Assembly: GCF_947495735.1 (NCBI RefSeq)
Contig: NZ_CANMAA010000009.1
Coordinates: forward strand, 1 to 64,000
Source of the DNA: an uncultured Pseudokineococcus sp.
GTDB taxonomy: Bacteria; Actinomycetota; Actinomycetes; Actinomycetales; Quadrisphaeraceae
Length of the DNA stretch: 64,000 nucleotides
Direction of reading: 5' to 3'
Position 1 is the stretch's first letter. Each line of letters begins with the position of its first letter. Positions 8,119 through 16,461 of the stretch are shown here, piece after piece. A program made the position numbers and the translations under genes. Under the pieces are notes generated by a model. That model was not told the DNA's origin and did no database searches. It worked only from the letters and a program-made list of their open reading frames with translations.

Positions 8119-11001
8119 GTGTCCACCTCTCTGTACGCCCTCGGCTCCCTGGCCGCGCGCCGGTGGCGCGTCGTCGTGGTGGTCTGGCTGCTCGTCCTCG
8201 CCGTGGCGGGCACCGGCGCCCTCACGCTGTCCAAGGGCCTGACGAACACGTTCTCGATCCCCGGGACGGAGTCCCAGGAGGCGCTGGACCGCCTGTCCCA
8301 GACCTTCCCCGAGGTCAGCGGCGGCAGCGCCCAGCTCGTCGTCGTGGCCCGCGACGGGCGCGACGTCGACGACGAGGACGTCCGGCGGGCGGTCGCCGAC
8401 CTCGTCACCGCCGCGGAGGACCTCCCCCAGGTCGCCGCCGTCTCCTCGCCCTTCGCCGACGTCGGCGGGGGCAGCACGTCGCCGGACCGCACCGCGGTGA
8501 TCGTGCCGGTGCAGATGGAGGTGGGCGCCGACGAGGTGGCTCCCGAGACCCTCGACGCCCTCGTCGCCACGGCCGCCTCCGCCTCCGGCGAGGCGGTCGA
8601 CGTGGTCGCCGGCGGCGGCGTCTTCGGCGGCGGCACACCGGGCATCACCCTCACCGAGGTCCTCGGGCTCGTCGTGGCGCTCGTCGTCCTGGTCCTCACC
8701 CTGGGCTCGCTCGTGGCCGCCGGGATGCCGATCCTCACCGCGCTCGTCGGCGTGGGCGTCGCGATGTCGCTGCTGCTCGCCAGCACCGCCGTCGTGGAGG
8801 TCTCCTCGACCGCCCCGCTGCTCGCGCTGATGATCGGGCTGGCCGTCGGCATCGACTACGCGCTGTTCGTCCTCACCCGCCACCGCGACCACCTGGCCGA
8901 CGGCGTCGAGCCCGTCGAGGCCGCCGGGCGCGCCGTCGCCACGGCCGGCTCGGCCGTCGTCTTCGCCGGCCTCACGGTGATGATCGCGCTGGCCGGCCTG
9001 TCCGTCGTGGGCATCCCCTTCCTCACGACGATGGGACTGGCGTCGGCCGTCGCCGTCGCCGTCGCCGTCTGCGTCGCGCTGACGCTGCTGCCGGCCGTCG
9101 CGGGAGCGCTCGGCGCCCGCCTCACCCCCCGCCCGCGCCGTCCCCGCCGGTCGCGGTCCGGCCGCGGCGCGGCCGGCGCGGAGGCCGAGGGCGCCGGCGG
9201 CCACGCCGCCCCGCGGCCGGCCCACCCGGTCGCCGACCGCTGGACGGGGCTGGTCACCCGGCGTCCGCTGGTGACGACGCTCCTCGTGGTGCTCGGGCTG
9301 GGCGCCGTGGCGCTGCCCGCCCTCGACCTGCGCCTGGCGCTGCCCGACAACGGGTCCTCCCCCGAGGAGACGACGCAGCGGCAGGCCTACGACCTCGTCA
9401 GCGAGGAGTTCGGCGCCGGCTTCAACGGGCCCCTCATCGTGACCGGCGACATCGTCACGAGCACCGACCCCCTCGGGCTGGTGGAGGACGTCGCGGACGC
9501 GCTGCGCGCGCTGCCCGACGTCGCCGACATCCCGCTCGCCACCCCGAACCCGGGGGCGGACACGATGATCGTGCAGGTCGTCCCCGAGGAGGGGCCGTCC
9601 TCGGAGTCCACCGAGCAGCTCGTGGCGGACATCCGCGACCGGGCGCCCGAGCTGGAGGACGAGCTCGGCGTCTCGATCGCCGTCACGGGGCAGACGGCCG
9701 TCGGCATCGACGTCTCCGACCAGCTCTCGAGCTCGCTGCTGCCGTTCGCCCTGCTCGTCGTCGGCCTGTCGGTCGTGCTGCTCACCATGGTGTTCCGCTC
9801 GGTCCTCGTGCCGCTGAAGGCCACGGCCGGCTACCTGCTCTCGGTGGTCGCCGCCTTCGGCGCCATCGTCGCGGTGTACCAGTGGGGGTGGCTGGCCGGT
9901 CCCCTGCACACCTCGGCCACCGGCCCCATCATCAGCTTCCTGCCGATCATCCTCATGGGGCTGCTCTTCGGCCTGGCCATGGACTACGAGGTCTTCCTCG
10001 TCTCGCGGATGCGCGAGGACCACGCCCACGGCGCGCCGGCGCAGGAGGCCGTGCGGTCCGGCTTCGCGGCCTCGAGCCGCGTCGTCGTGGCCGCGGCGGT
10101 GATCATGGTCTCCGTCTTCGCGGCCTTCGTGCCCGAGGGCGACGCCACGCTGCAGCCCATCGCCTTCGGCCTCGCGGTGGGCGTCTTCATCGACGCCTTC
10201 GTCGTGCGCATGACCCTCGTCCCGGCGGTCATGGCCCTGCTCGGCGAGCGCGCCTGGTGGCTGCCGGGCTGGCTCGCGCGACGCCTGCCCGTCCTCGACG
10301 TCGAGGGCGAGGGGCTCGCGCACCAGGTGGCCCTGCGCGACTGGCCGCACCCGGGCGCACGCGGCGTGCACGCGCAGGACCTCGGGCTGGCGGCGGCCCG
10401 CGAGCAGGAGCCGGCGCTCGTCGCGGGGGCCGAGGTCCACGTGGAGCCGGGCGCCCTCCTGCTGGTGACCAGCCCCTCCCCCGGCACGCGGACCGCCCTG
10501 GCGCTGCTGCTCTCCGGGCGCGCGGCGCCCAGCACGGGCCGCCTCGTCGCCGACGGGCTCGTGCTCCCGGAGCAGGCGCGCAGCGCTCGTCGGCGCGTCG
10601 CGCTCGTGCGGGCCGCCGACGTCGCCGACGCGGCGGAGCACGTGCGCGCCGCCGCCCGGGGCAGCGCGGCCGTCCTCGTGCTCGACGGCCTGGAGCTCGT
10701 GCCGGCCGCCCAGCAGGACGGGGTGCTGGCGGACGTCGTGGACGCCTGCCGCGACACCGGCCTCGCCGCCGTGGTGACGACGTCGCCCGCCGGGCTCGAC
10801 GCCGCGACGTCCGCGGCGGGCGCGCACGCGGGCGGCGCCGTGCCCGTGGACGCGCTCGTGCTCCCCGCGCCGCACGCGCCGCTGCCGCCGTCCGGCCACG
10901 ACGCGCCCGCCCCCGGCCCGACCGCCGGGGGCGACTCCCCCGACGACGCAGGACGCGCCCCCGACGCACCCTCCGACCCCCGCCTGGAAGAGGTCCGCTG
11001 A
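8119..11001 (+). CDS. MMPL/RND-family exporter with a C-terminal degenerate ABC-ATPase-like domain
   Basis: 960-residue inner-membrane protein. Residues about 1-720 are an MMPL transporter: a first membrane helix at 15-37, an extracytoplasmic porter domain, a five-helix block at about 175-335, a second porter domain, and a second helix block at about 535-700. Proton-relay-like segments GLAVGIDYALFVLTRHRD and GLAMDYEVFLVSRMREDH mark the two halves. Residues about 740-910 are extra: the layout resembles an ABC nucleotide-binding domain, but the Walker A position reads TSPSPGTRTA rather than GxxGxGKST and the Walker B-like strand is AVLVLDGLELVP. ATP hydrolysis is therefore unlikely. GTG start with CGGAAGG upstream; the stop overlaps the yhgE ATG by one base (TGATG). 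Substrate unknown. Confidence 0.85.
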   Translation: MSTSLYALGSLAARRWRVVVVVWLLVLAVAGTGALTLSKGLTNTFSIPGTESQEALDRLSQTFPEVSGGSAQLVVVARDGRDVDDEDVRRAVADLVTAAEDLPQVAAVSSPFADVGGGSTSPDRTAVIVPVQMEVGADEVAPETLDALVATAASASGEAVDVVAGGGVFGGGTPGITLTEVLGLVVALVVLVLTLGSLVAAGMPILTALVGVGVAMSLLLASTAVVEVSSTAPLLALMIGLAVGIDYALFVLTRHRDHLADGVEPVEAAGRAVATAGSAVVFAGLTVMIALAGLSVVGIPFLTTMGLASAVAVAVAVCVALTLLPAVAGALGARLTPRPRRPRRSRSGRGAAGAEAEGAGGHAAPRPAHPVADRWTGLVTRRPLVTTLLVVLGLGAVALPALDLRLALPDNGSSPEETTQRQAYDLVSEEFGAGFNGPLIVTGDIVTSTDPLGLVEDVADALRALPDVADIPLATPNPGADTMIVQVVPEEGPSSESTEQLVADIRDRAPELEDELGVSIAVTGQTAVGIDVSDQLSSSLLPFALLVVGLSVVLLTMVFRSVLVPLKATAGYLLSVVAAFGAIVAVYQWGWLAGPLHTSATGPIISFLPIILMGLLFGLAMDYEVFLVSRMREDHAHGAPAQEAVRSGFAASSRVVVAAAVIMVSVFAAFVPEGDATLQPIAFGLAVGVFIDAFVVRMTLVPAVMALLGERAWWLPGWLARRLPVLDVEGEGLAHQVALRDWPHPGARGVHAQDLGLAAAREQEPALVAGAEVHVEPGALLLVTSPSPGTRTALALLLSGRAAPSTGRLVADGLVLPEQARSARRRVALVRAADVADAAEHVRAAARGSAAVLVLDGLELVPAAQQDGVLADVVDACRDTGLAAVVTTSPAGLDAATSAAGAHAGGAVPVDALVLPAPHAPLPPSGHDAPAPGPTAGGDSPDDAGRAPDAPSDPRLEEVR

Positions 11002-13844
11002 TGGCCCGCCCCGCCGCCGCACCCACCGGGACCGGTCGCCGCCCGCTGCTGGCCGCCGACCGCAGCACCCCCGACGGCCGCCCCGCCGTGGGGCTCTGGA
11101 GCCTCCTGGGACTCGTGCTCGTGCCGGTGCTCATCGCCGTGGCCTTCGTGACGGCGCTGTGGAAGCCGACCGAGAACCTCGACCGCGTGCAGGCGGCCGT
11201 GGTCAACGAGGACGAGCCCGTCGAGATCGACGGGCAGACCGTGCCCCTGGGGCGCCAGCTCGTCGCCCAGCTCGTCGGCACGGAGGACGACAACCTCTCC
11301 TGGGCCCTCGCGGACGCCGAGGGCGCCCAGGAGGGCCTCGAGGACGGCACCTACGCGACGGTGCTCACCATCCCGCCGTCCTTCTCGGCGGCCGCGACCT
11401 CCCTGTCGGACACGAGCGGCGAGCCGCGCCGCGCCGTCCTGGAGGTCCGCTCCAGCGACAGCGCGGGCGTGGCGGACGGCTTCATCGGCTCCTTCGTGGC
11501 CGACACGGCCGCGGGCGTGCTGGACACCCAGCTGACGGGCGGCGTCCTGGACGGCCTCTACGTGGGCTTCTCCACCCTCGGCGACCAGCTGGGCCAGGCG
11601 GCCGACGGCGCCGACCAGCTCGGCGACGGCGCCGGCCAGCTCGAGGACGGCCTCACCGCGGCCGCGGACGGCACCGACGAGCTCGTCGTCGGGCTCGGCG
11701 ACCTCGCCGACGGCAGCGCCCAGCTGGCCGACGGCACGCAGGACCTCGCGGGCGGCGCCGACCAGCTCGCCGGGGGCCTCGGCCAGCTCGCCCCCGGCGC
11801 CCAGCAGCTCGCCGGGGGCCTCGGCCAGCTCGCCCCCGGCGCCCAGCAGCTCGCCGGCGGCCTCGGCCAGCTCGCCCCCGGCGCCCAGCAGCTCGCCGGC
11901 GGGGCGGACGGGCTCGCGGGCGGCCTGGACGACCTGTCCGGCGGAGCAGCGGAGCTGGCCGAGGGGAGCGGGGCCGTCGCCGAGGGGACGGCGTCTCTCA
12001 CGCAGGCGATCGCCGCCGCAGCGGACGGCGCCGACGAGCTCGCCGGTGCCGGCGAGCAGGTCGCCGGCGGGGCGGTCGAGATCAGCGACGGCGCCGCGGC
12101 CCTCTCGACCGGTGTCGCGCAGCTCGCCGGGGGCGCCGAGGACCTCGCAGGGGGGCTCGGCGAGCTCGCCCCCGGCGCGCCGGAGCTCGCCGAGGGCGCC
12201 GACGCGCTGGCGGCAGCCGCTCGAGGATCGGCCACGGGGGTGGCGGCGGCGGACGAGGCCCTCGCCCCCCTGCCCGAGGCCGCCTCGTCGCTCGTCACCG
12301 GCCTCGAGGCGCAGGTGACCTCGTGCCTGGCAGAAGCGGGTGACTGCGCCGACCTGCAGAGCCTCCTCGACCAGGCGCGCGAGGTCGAGAGCGGCGCGAC
12401 GACGGCGGTCGCCGCCACCGGCCCCGCCCTCGTGGCGGCCTCGACGGTCGACGACGTCGCGGGCCCCCTCTCCGAGTCGGTCCTCGCCCTGTCGAGCGGC
12501 CTCTCGGCGTCCGCCGACGGCGCCGAGGAGCTGGCCACCGGGATCGCTCCTCTGTCCGCGGGAGCGGCGGACCTCGCCGCGGGCGCCGACGACCTCACCG
12601 CGGGCGCCTCGGGCGTCGCCGGTGGCACCCGAGACCTGGCGACCGGCCTCGGCGACCTCGCTGCCGGCGGGCGGGACCTCAGCGCCGGCGCGGCCGGGGT
12701 CGCCACCGGCACGGGTGCGGTGGCGGACGGCCTCGACGAGACCGCCGCAGGCGCGCAGGCCCTCGCCGAGGGCGCGGACGGGCTCGCCGGCGGTCTCGAC
12801 CAGAGCGCCACCGGAGCCGACGCCCTCGCCGGAGGGCTCGACCAGAGCGCCTCGGGCGCCCAGGACCTGGCCGGCGGTCTCGACCAGAGCGCCACCGGAG
12901 CCGACGCCCTCGCCGGAGGGCTCGACCAGAGCGCCACCGGCGCCCAGGACCTCGCCGACGGCGCCGACCAGAGCGCCACCGGCGCCCGGGGCCTCGCCGA
13001 CGGCGCCGACCAGCTCGCCGACGGCGCCCAGCAGCTCCCCGGCGGCGCCGAGCAGGCGCGGGACGGGGCGGCCGAGCTGGCCGACGGCACCGAGCAGCTG
13101 GCCGGCGGGGCGGGCGAGCTCGCCGGCGGCGCCGGCGACCTGGCCGACGGGCTCCAGCAGGGCGCCGAGCAGGTGCCCGACCTGTCCGACGACGAGCGGG
13201 CGGCGGCGGTCGACGTCGCCTCCGACCCCGTCGAGACGGTGTCCCTGCAGGGCGGGGAGGTCGACCGCGCCGCGGCGGCCCTGCTCGCGGCGCTGGCGCT
13301 GGCCATCGGCGCCCTGGCGACGTCGACCGTCCTGCGCGCCGTCCCGGTCGGGCTCCTCACGTCCCCGCGGCGCTCGGTCTCGCTGGCCCTGCGCGCCTAC
13401 GCACCGGCGGCGGCCGTCGCCGCCGTGCAGGGGGTCGCCGTCACGCTGGCCATGGCCGCGCTGCTCGACCTCGGCGTCCTCACGGCCGTGGCCGCCGGCG
13501 TGGTGCTGGTCCTGTGCGCGCTCTCGCTGGTGGCCGTCGTCCAGGCGCTCGTCGCGGTCCTGGGGGGCGCCGGTCGCCTCGTGGGGGTCGCCCTCGTGGC
13601 GCTCGGCGCGGCGGCCTCGCTGATCTCCACGACTCCGCCCGCGCTGACCGCGCTGGCGCCGCTGAGCCCGGTGACCCCGGCCCTCGAGGCGACGCGGGCG
13701 GTGCTCACCAGCAGCGCTCCGGGCTGGTCGTTCGCCCTGGTCGTCCTGTGGCTCGCAGGAGCTCTGGTCGTGTCCACGCTCGCGGTCGCGCGGCGCCGCA
13801 CGGTGCGGGCCGGTCAGGTGCCGGAGCTCGCCGCCTCCCCCTGA
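11001..13844 (+). CDS. YhgE/Pip-family membrane protein with long heptad-like repeat region
   Basis: 947 residues. One membrane helix at about 30-52 is followed by a folded extracellular segment (about 55-190, EDDNLSWALADAEGAQEGL). A roughly 550-residue region is dominated by 7-residue repeats of the type xLAxGAx, and a C-terminal bundle of about five membrane helices begins near residue 757. This is the YhgE/Pip (phage infection protein) architecture, related in layout to EsaA. The repeats predict a long helical rod outside the membrane. GTG-free ATG start with GGAAGAGG upstream, translationally coupled to the MMPL gene. YhgE-MMPL pairs under TetR control are a recurrent arrangement in Gram-positive bacteria, suggesting a joint export role; substrate unknown. 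Confidence 0.85.
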   Translation: MARPAAAPTGTGRRPLLAADRSTPDGRPAVGLWSLLGLVLVPVLIAVAFVTALWKPTENLDRVQAAVVNEDEPVEIDGQTVPLGRQLVAQLVGTEDDNLSWALADAEGAQEGLEDGTYATVLTIPPSFSAAATSLSDTSGEPRRAVLEVRSSDSAGVADGFIGSFVADTAAGVLDTQLTGGVLDGLYVGFSTLGDQLGQAADGADQLGDGAGQLEDGLTAAADGTDELVVGLGDLADGSAQLADGTQDLAGGADQLAGGLGQLAPGAQQLAGGLGQLAPGAQQLAGGLGQLAPGAQQLAGGADGLAGGLDDLSGGAAELAEGSGAVAEGTASLTQAIAAAADGADELAGAGEQVAGGAVEISDGAAALSTGVAQLAGGAEDLAGGLGELAPGAPELAEGADALAAAARGSATGVAAADEALAPLPEAASSLVTGLEAQVTSCLAEAGDCADLQSLLDQAREVESGATTAVAATGPALVAASTVDDVAGPLSESVLALSSGLSASADGAEELATGIAPLSAGAADLAAGADDLTAGASGVAGGTRDLATGLGDLAAGGRDLSAGAAGVATGTGAVADGLDETAAGAQALAEGADGLAGGLDQSATGADALAGGLDQSASGAQDLAGGLDQSATGADALAGGLDQSATGAQDLADGADQSATGARGLADGADQLADGAQQLPGGAEQARDGAAELADGTEQLAGGAGELAGGAGDLADGLQQGAEQVPDLSDDERAAAVDVASDPVETVSLQGGEVDRAAAALLAALALAIGALATSTVLRAVPVGLLTSPRRSVSLALRAYAPAAAVAAVQGVAVTLAMAALLDLGVLTAVAAGVVLVLCALSLVAVVQALVAVLGGAGRLVGVALVALGAAASLISTTPPALTALAPLSPVTPALEATRAVLTSSAPGWSFALVVLWLAGALVVSTLAVARRRTVRAGQVPELAASP
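11763..11900 (+). repeat. 42-bp in-frame tandem repeat within yhgE, three copies plus a partial
   Basis: CAGCTCGCCGG recurs at 11763, 11805, 11847 and 11889, exactly 42 bases apart. The copies are nearly identical at DNA level and encode the 14-residue unit QLAGGLGQLAPGAQ. Silent identity points to recent duplication rather than old protein repeats. Confidence 0.9.
12791..12958 (+). repeat. 84-bp in-frame tandem repeat within yhgE, two copies
   Basis: CGGTCTCGACCAGAGC occurs at 12791 and 12875; the 84-base copies differ at only a few positions. Each encodes 28 residues (four heptads) built of GGLDQSATGADAL and GGLDQSASGAQDL halves. Degenerate further copies follow to about 13035. Confidence 0.88.
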
Positions 13845-13870
13845 GCGGCGCGGGCCTCCTCGCCCCGGAG

Positions 13871-13912
13871 GCGGTGACGGGCCGCGAGGAGCGCCTCGCG
13901 GCCCGTCACCGC
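13871..13912. terminator. bidirectional terminator hairpin between yhgE and hadB
   Basis: A perfect 19-bp stem (13871-13889 with 13894-13912) closes the 4-base loop AGCG. It lies between convergent genes and its right arm abuts the hadB stop codon. There is no T-run, which is usual for high-GC actinobacteria. Confidence 0.85.
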
Positions 13913-14380
13913 TCAGCGCCGGACGACCGCCCGGGCCTTCGTGAGCACCGAGACGCCGGCGCAGGTGGCCGTCAGGTCGAGGCGGACCGTGGCCGGGCGA
14001 GCCGGCGCGTCGCCGTCGGCCGGCGCGCCGTCGTCGAGCGCCCCCACGACGGCGACGACCTCCACCTCGGTGCCCTCGTCCGGCACCACGACGGGCTTGG
14101 TGAAGCGGACGCCGAAGCTCGTGATCCGGCCCGGGTCCTCGCACCAGTCCTGCACGAGCCGGCCCGCGAGCGCCATCGTCAGCATGCCGTGGGCGATGAC
14201 GCCCGGGAGGCCCACGCCCCGCGCGGTGGGCTCGCTCCAGTGGATCGGGTTGAAGTCGCCGCTGGCGCCGGCGTAGCGGACCAGGTCGGCGCGGTGCACG
14301 GGGAAGGTGCGACGGGCGACCTCCTGGCCGACCTCGAGGCTCTCGGCGCCGATCGCCGGGCCTTTCTCCGGGGTGCTCAT
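13913..14380 (-). CDS. hadB: MaoC-like (R)-hydratase subunit, HadB type
   Basis: 155-residue single hot-dog-fold protein. The hydratase-2 motif is clear at about residues 39-62: YAGASGDFNPIHW followed by GLPGVIAHGMLTMA, containing the catalytic Asp and His. By homology with mycobacterial HadB it is the catalytic half of a 3-hydroxyacyl-ACP dehydratase heterodimer of fatty acid elongation. Start ATG 14380 overlaps the hadA stop as ATGA. The order rpmG-hadA-hadB matches other actinobacteria. Whether the pair acts in ordinary FAS-II or in another acyl pathway cannot be read from the sequence. A strong hairpin directly follows the stop. Confidence 0.85.
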   Translation of the reverse strand: MSTPEKGPAIGAESLEVGQEVARRTFPVHRADLVRYAGASGDFNPIHWSEPTARGVGLPGVIAHGMLTMALAGRLVQDWCEDPGRITSFGVRFTKPVVVPDEGTEVEVVAVVGALDDGAPADGDAPARPATVRLDLTATCAGVSVLTKARAVVRR

Positions 14381-14880
14381 GCGCCCTCTCCCTCCGGTGC
14401 GCGCACGACGAGGACCGACGTGGCGGTGCAGACCGGCTCGCCGCCCTCCGTGGCGATCTCGTTGCGCGTGGTGACGACGGCGTTCCCGGCCGCCACGCGC
14501 ACGCCGTCGACGTGCAGCGTCGTCACGAGCCTGTCCCCCGCCACGACCGCGCGGTGGTGGGTGAAGGACTGCTCGCCGTGGACGACGCGGCTGAAGTCGA
14601 CCCCGGCCGCCGGGTCGGCGAGGAAGCGGGCGTCGCTGCGCTGGGCGAGCACGACGGCGAAGGTCGGCGGCGCGACCACGTCCGCGTGGCCGAGGGCGCG
14701 CGCGGCCGCCGGGTCGACGTGGACGGCCGGCACGGGCGCCGTCGCGAGCGGTCCGCCCGTCGCCGAGGCCGAGCCGGCCCCCGCGACCGCGGTGGCGAAC
14801 TCGCGGATCTTCTCCGCGCTCACCTCGTAGACGTCCTCGGGCGGGTACGTCCGCCCCACGAAGCTCTGGTCGACGGCCAC
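14377..14880 (-). CDS. hadA: MaoC N-terminal-like dehydratase subunit, HadA type (UPF0336)
   Basis: 167-residue hot-dog-fold protein of the FAS1-like dehydratase/UPF0336 family. It begins DQSFVGRTYPPEDVYEVSAE, as family members do, and has APPTFAVVLAQ and VVHGEQSFTHHRAVVAGD near positions 68-115. It lacks the DxxxxH hydratase motif, consistent with the substrate-binding half of a HadA-HadB heterodimer. GTG start. A short inverted repeat GTCGACC-n6-GGTCGAC (14920-14938) lies about 40 bases upstream and might be an operator or chance. The gene follows rpmG on the same strand after a strong hairpin, so it may have its own promoter. Confidence 0.82.
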   Translation of the reverse strand: MAVDQSFVGRTYPPEDVYEVSAEKIREFATAVAGAGSASATGGPLATAPVPAVHVDPAAARALGHADVVAPPTFAVVLAQRSDARFLADPAAGVDFSRVVHGEQSFTHHRAVVAGDRLVTTLHVDGVRVAAGNAVVTTRNEIATEGGEPVCTATSVLVVRAPEGEGA

Positions 14881-14954
14881 GTCGCTCCTCCGCTGCAGCT
14901 GGTGGTGCTCCCCCGTGCGGTCGACCGTCGGTGGTCGACGGGGGGTGGGACGAC

Positions 14955-14987
14955 GACGGCGGGGCCGCCAGTGGCGGCCCCGCCGTC
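14955..14987 (-). terminator. hairpin downstream of rpmG
   Basis: A perfect 16-bp inverted repeat (14955-14970 with 14972-14987) is separated by a single base, so the real loop is a few bases of the stem. It lies 47 bases past the rpmG stop and before hadA, and is likely a terminator or RNA-stabilising element. Confidence 0.75.
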
Positions 14988-15033
14988 CGGGGTCGTGCGC
15001 GCGAGCGCGGCGGGGCCTCTCCGGCCCCGCGGC

Positions 15034-15204
15034 TCAGCGGGTCTCGCGGTGCGCCGTGTGGTTGCCGCAGCGCGGGCAGAACTTCCCGAGCTCGATGCGG
15101 TCGGGGTCGTTCCGGCGGTTCTTCGTGGTGATGTAGTTGCGCTCCTTGCACACGGTGCAGGCGAGCGTGATCTTCGGGCGGACGTCAGCGGACTTGCTGG
15201 CCAC
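15034..15204 (-). CDS. rpmG: 50S ribosomal protein bL33
   Basis: 56-residue zinc-ribbon ribosomal protein. It has the L33 pattern [19 protein letters not shown] and [19 protein letters not shown], with both CxxC pairs (CTVC and CPRC) present, so this is the zinc-containing (C+) paralog. GTG start with GAGAGG upstream. It sits immediately downstream of tRNA-Met and tRNA-Thr and upstream of hadA-hadB, an arrangement conserved in actinobacteria. Zinc-dependent paralog switching via Zur is known for rpmG genes in this phylum, but no Zur box is obvious here. Confidence 0.95.
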   Translation of the reverse strand: MASKSADVRPKITLACTVCKERNYITTKNRRNDPDRIELGKFCPRCGNHTAHRETR

Positions 15205-15367
15205 GGCGGGAGCCTCTCGGTGTGTCGTCGGTGCGGGCGTGCGGCGGTGCTGCGGTCGAGCGGTGCCGCCCGCTCCTGCGTCGGTACCGGGTCCAACACC
15301 CGGAGAGCCCGCGTCCTTCCGACGGCGAGCCGGGCGGGCACCCGTCGTCGGCGGCGAGCGCCAGGCG

Positions 15368-15439
15368 TAGCGAGGGCGGGGATCGAACCCGCGACACAAC
15401 GATTATGAGCCGTTTGCTCTACCACTGAGCTACCTCGCC
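15368..15439 (-). tRNA. tRNA-Met (CAT)
   Basis: A 72-base cloverleaf. Acceptor GGCGAGG pairs with CCTCGCT (G1-U72 wobble), D-arm GCTC...GAGC, anticodon stem AACGG/TCGTT around loop CTCATAA (anticodon CAT), T-arm GCGGG TTCGATC CCCGC. CCA is not encoded. The D-loop and acceptor fit an elongator Met tRNA, not the initiator. Confidence 0.93.
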
Positions 15440-15486
15440 GAGCGCCCCGCCCGGCGGCCCCGGAGGGTCGCCGGGCGGAGCCGCAG

Positions 15487-15559
15487 AGCCCCAGTAGGGA
15501 ATCGAACCCTAGACCTTCTCCTTACCATGGAGACGCTCTACCGACTGAGCTACTGGGGC
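15487..15559 (-). tRNA. tRNA-Thr (GGT)
   Basis: A 73-base cloverleaf. Acceptor GCCCCAG pairs with CTGGGGC, D-arm GCTC...GAGC, anticodon stem TCTCC/GGAGA with loop ATGGTAA (anticodon GGT), T-arm TAGGG TTCGATT CCCTA. CCA is not encoded. It is upstream of tRNA-Met and likely in the same transcript. Confidence 0.93.
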
Positions 15560-15670
15560 GGCACCCGCTGGCGGGCACGAGCAGGGAGCGTACACGGCTC
15601 CCGGGCCGGTCCCGAAACCGGCGGCCGACCGCCGCGCGACCGGGACCCGACGAGTCGGGCCCGGACGCGG

Positions 15671-15703
15671 ACGAGGGCGCCCCGGTGTGCGGAGCGCCCT
15701 CGT
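15671..15703 (-). terminator. hairpin between tRNA-Tyr and tRNA-Thr
   Basis: A 10-bp stem ACGAGGGCGC (15671-15680) pairs with GCGCCCTCGT (15694-15703) over a 13-base loop, starting about 9 bases past the tRNA-Tyr 3' end. It is a probable terminator or processing signal for the tRNA-Tyr transcript. Confidence 0.65.
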
Positions 15704-15712
15704 CGCGTGACG

Positions 15713-15794
15713 TGGCAGGTGCAGGATTCGAACCTGCGAAGGCTGTGCCGGCTGATTTACAGTCAGCTCCCATTGGCCGCTCGGGCAACCTGCC
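15713..15794 (-). tRNA. tRNA-Tyr (GTA)
   Basis: An 82-base class II tRNA with a long variable arm. Acceptor GGCAGGT pairs with ACCTGCC, anticodon stem GCTGA/TCAGC with loop CTGTAAA (anticodon GTA), T-arm GCAGG TTCGAAT CCTGC. CCA is not encoded. Confidence 0.93.
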
Positions 15795-15837
15795 GCGCGA
15801 GCACGCCGGCCGCGGACGGCCGGTCGTGCGGTGAGCG

Positions 15838-15843
15838 AGGATA
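15838..15843 (-). promoter_or_regulatory. possible -10 of the tRNA-Tyr transcript
   Basis: TATCCT on the minus strand lies 43 bases upstream of the mature tRNA-Tyr 5' end, in one of the few A/T-containing spots here. No matching -35 is evident, so the call is tentative. Confidence 0.4.
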
Positions 15844-15969
15844 GCAAGGACCAGCGGTCCCCGTCGCCGCCCTCGGCGGCCACCCCGCCAGGGCCGGCGA
15901 CCGACGGGCCCGCGACGACACGACCCGGCCCGCCGGCCGCCGCGCGCGACGGGCCCGAAGGAGCACGCC

Positions 15970-16461
15970 ATGGCCGCCGACTCGTCGTTCGACGTCGTCA
16001 GCAAGGTCGACCGCCAGGAGGTCGACAACGCGATCAACCAGGCCGCGAAGGAGATCTCGCAGCGCTACGACTTCAAGGGGATCGGCGCCGACGTCCGCTG
16101 GAGCGGGGAGGACGTGCTGCTCGTCGCCAACAGCGAGGAGCGCGTCGCCGCCGTCCTCGACGTGCTGCAGACCAAGCTGATCCGCCGCGGCGTCTCGCTG
16201 AAGGTCCTCGACCTCGGCGACGTGCAGCAGTCCGGGAAGGAGCACCGCCAGGAGGCGACCCTGAAGGAGGGGCTGTCCTCGGAGGACGCGAAGAAGATCT
16301 CCAAGCTCATCCGCGACCAGGGCCCCAAGGGCGTCAAGCCGCAGATCACCGGCGACGAGCTGCGGGTCAGCGCCAAGAGCCGCGACGACCTGCAGGCGGT
16401 CATCGCCCTGCTCAAGGACGCCGACCTCGACGTCGCGCTGCAGTTCACCAACTACCGGTGA
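15970..16461 (+). CDS. YajQ-family nucleotide-binding protein (UPF0234)
   Basis: 163-residue cytoplasmic protein, equal in length to the YajQ family. It has the typical opening [20 protein letters not shown], then [27 protein letters not shown] and the C-terminal VALQFTNYR. YajQ proteins bind nucleotides, and some bind cyclic di-GMP and act as co-regulators; the role in actinobacteria is not settled. ATG start preceded by GAAGGAG, a strong Shine-Dalgarno. The stop overlaps the following hydrolase start as GTGA, so the two are translationally coupled. Confidence 0.93.
   Translation: MAADSSFDVVSKVDRQEVDNAINQAAKEISQRYDFKGIGADVRWSGEDVLLVANSEERVAAVLDVLQTKLIRRGVSLKVLDLGDVQQSGKEHRQEATLKEGLSSEDAKKISKLIRDQGPKGVKPQITGDELRVSAKSRDDLQAVIALLKDADLDVALQFTNYR

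Noticed and set aside
8050-11022. A 990-codon antisense frame opposite the MMPL gene
   Set aside because: His/Gly/Asp/Arg-rich composition typical of antisense reading in high-GC DNA; no domain, and the opposite strand codes for a clear transporter.
8163-13844. A continuous 1893-codon plus-strand frame through the MMPL gene into yhgE
   Set aside because: Only the part from 11001 has homology (YhgE); the first 946 codons are Arg/Gly-rich shadow translation of the MMPL gene in another frame.
14920-14938. Inverted repeat GTCGACC-n6-GGTCGAC upstream of hadA
   Set aside because: Possible operator, but only 7-bp arms and no regulator nearby; mentioned under hadA, not called separately.
15287-15303. 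Small hairpin CCGGGT-n5-ACCCGG between tRNA-Met and rpmG
   Set aside because: Six-bp stem without a T-run; could be a tRNA terminator but too weak to list.
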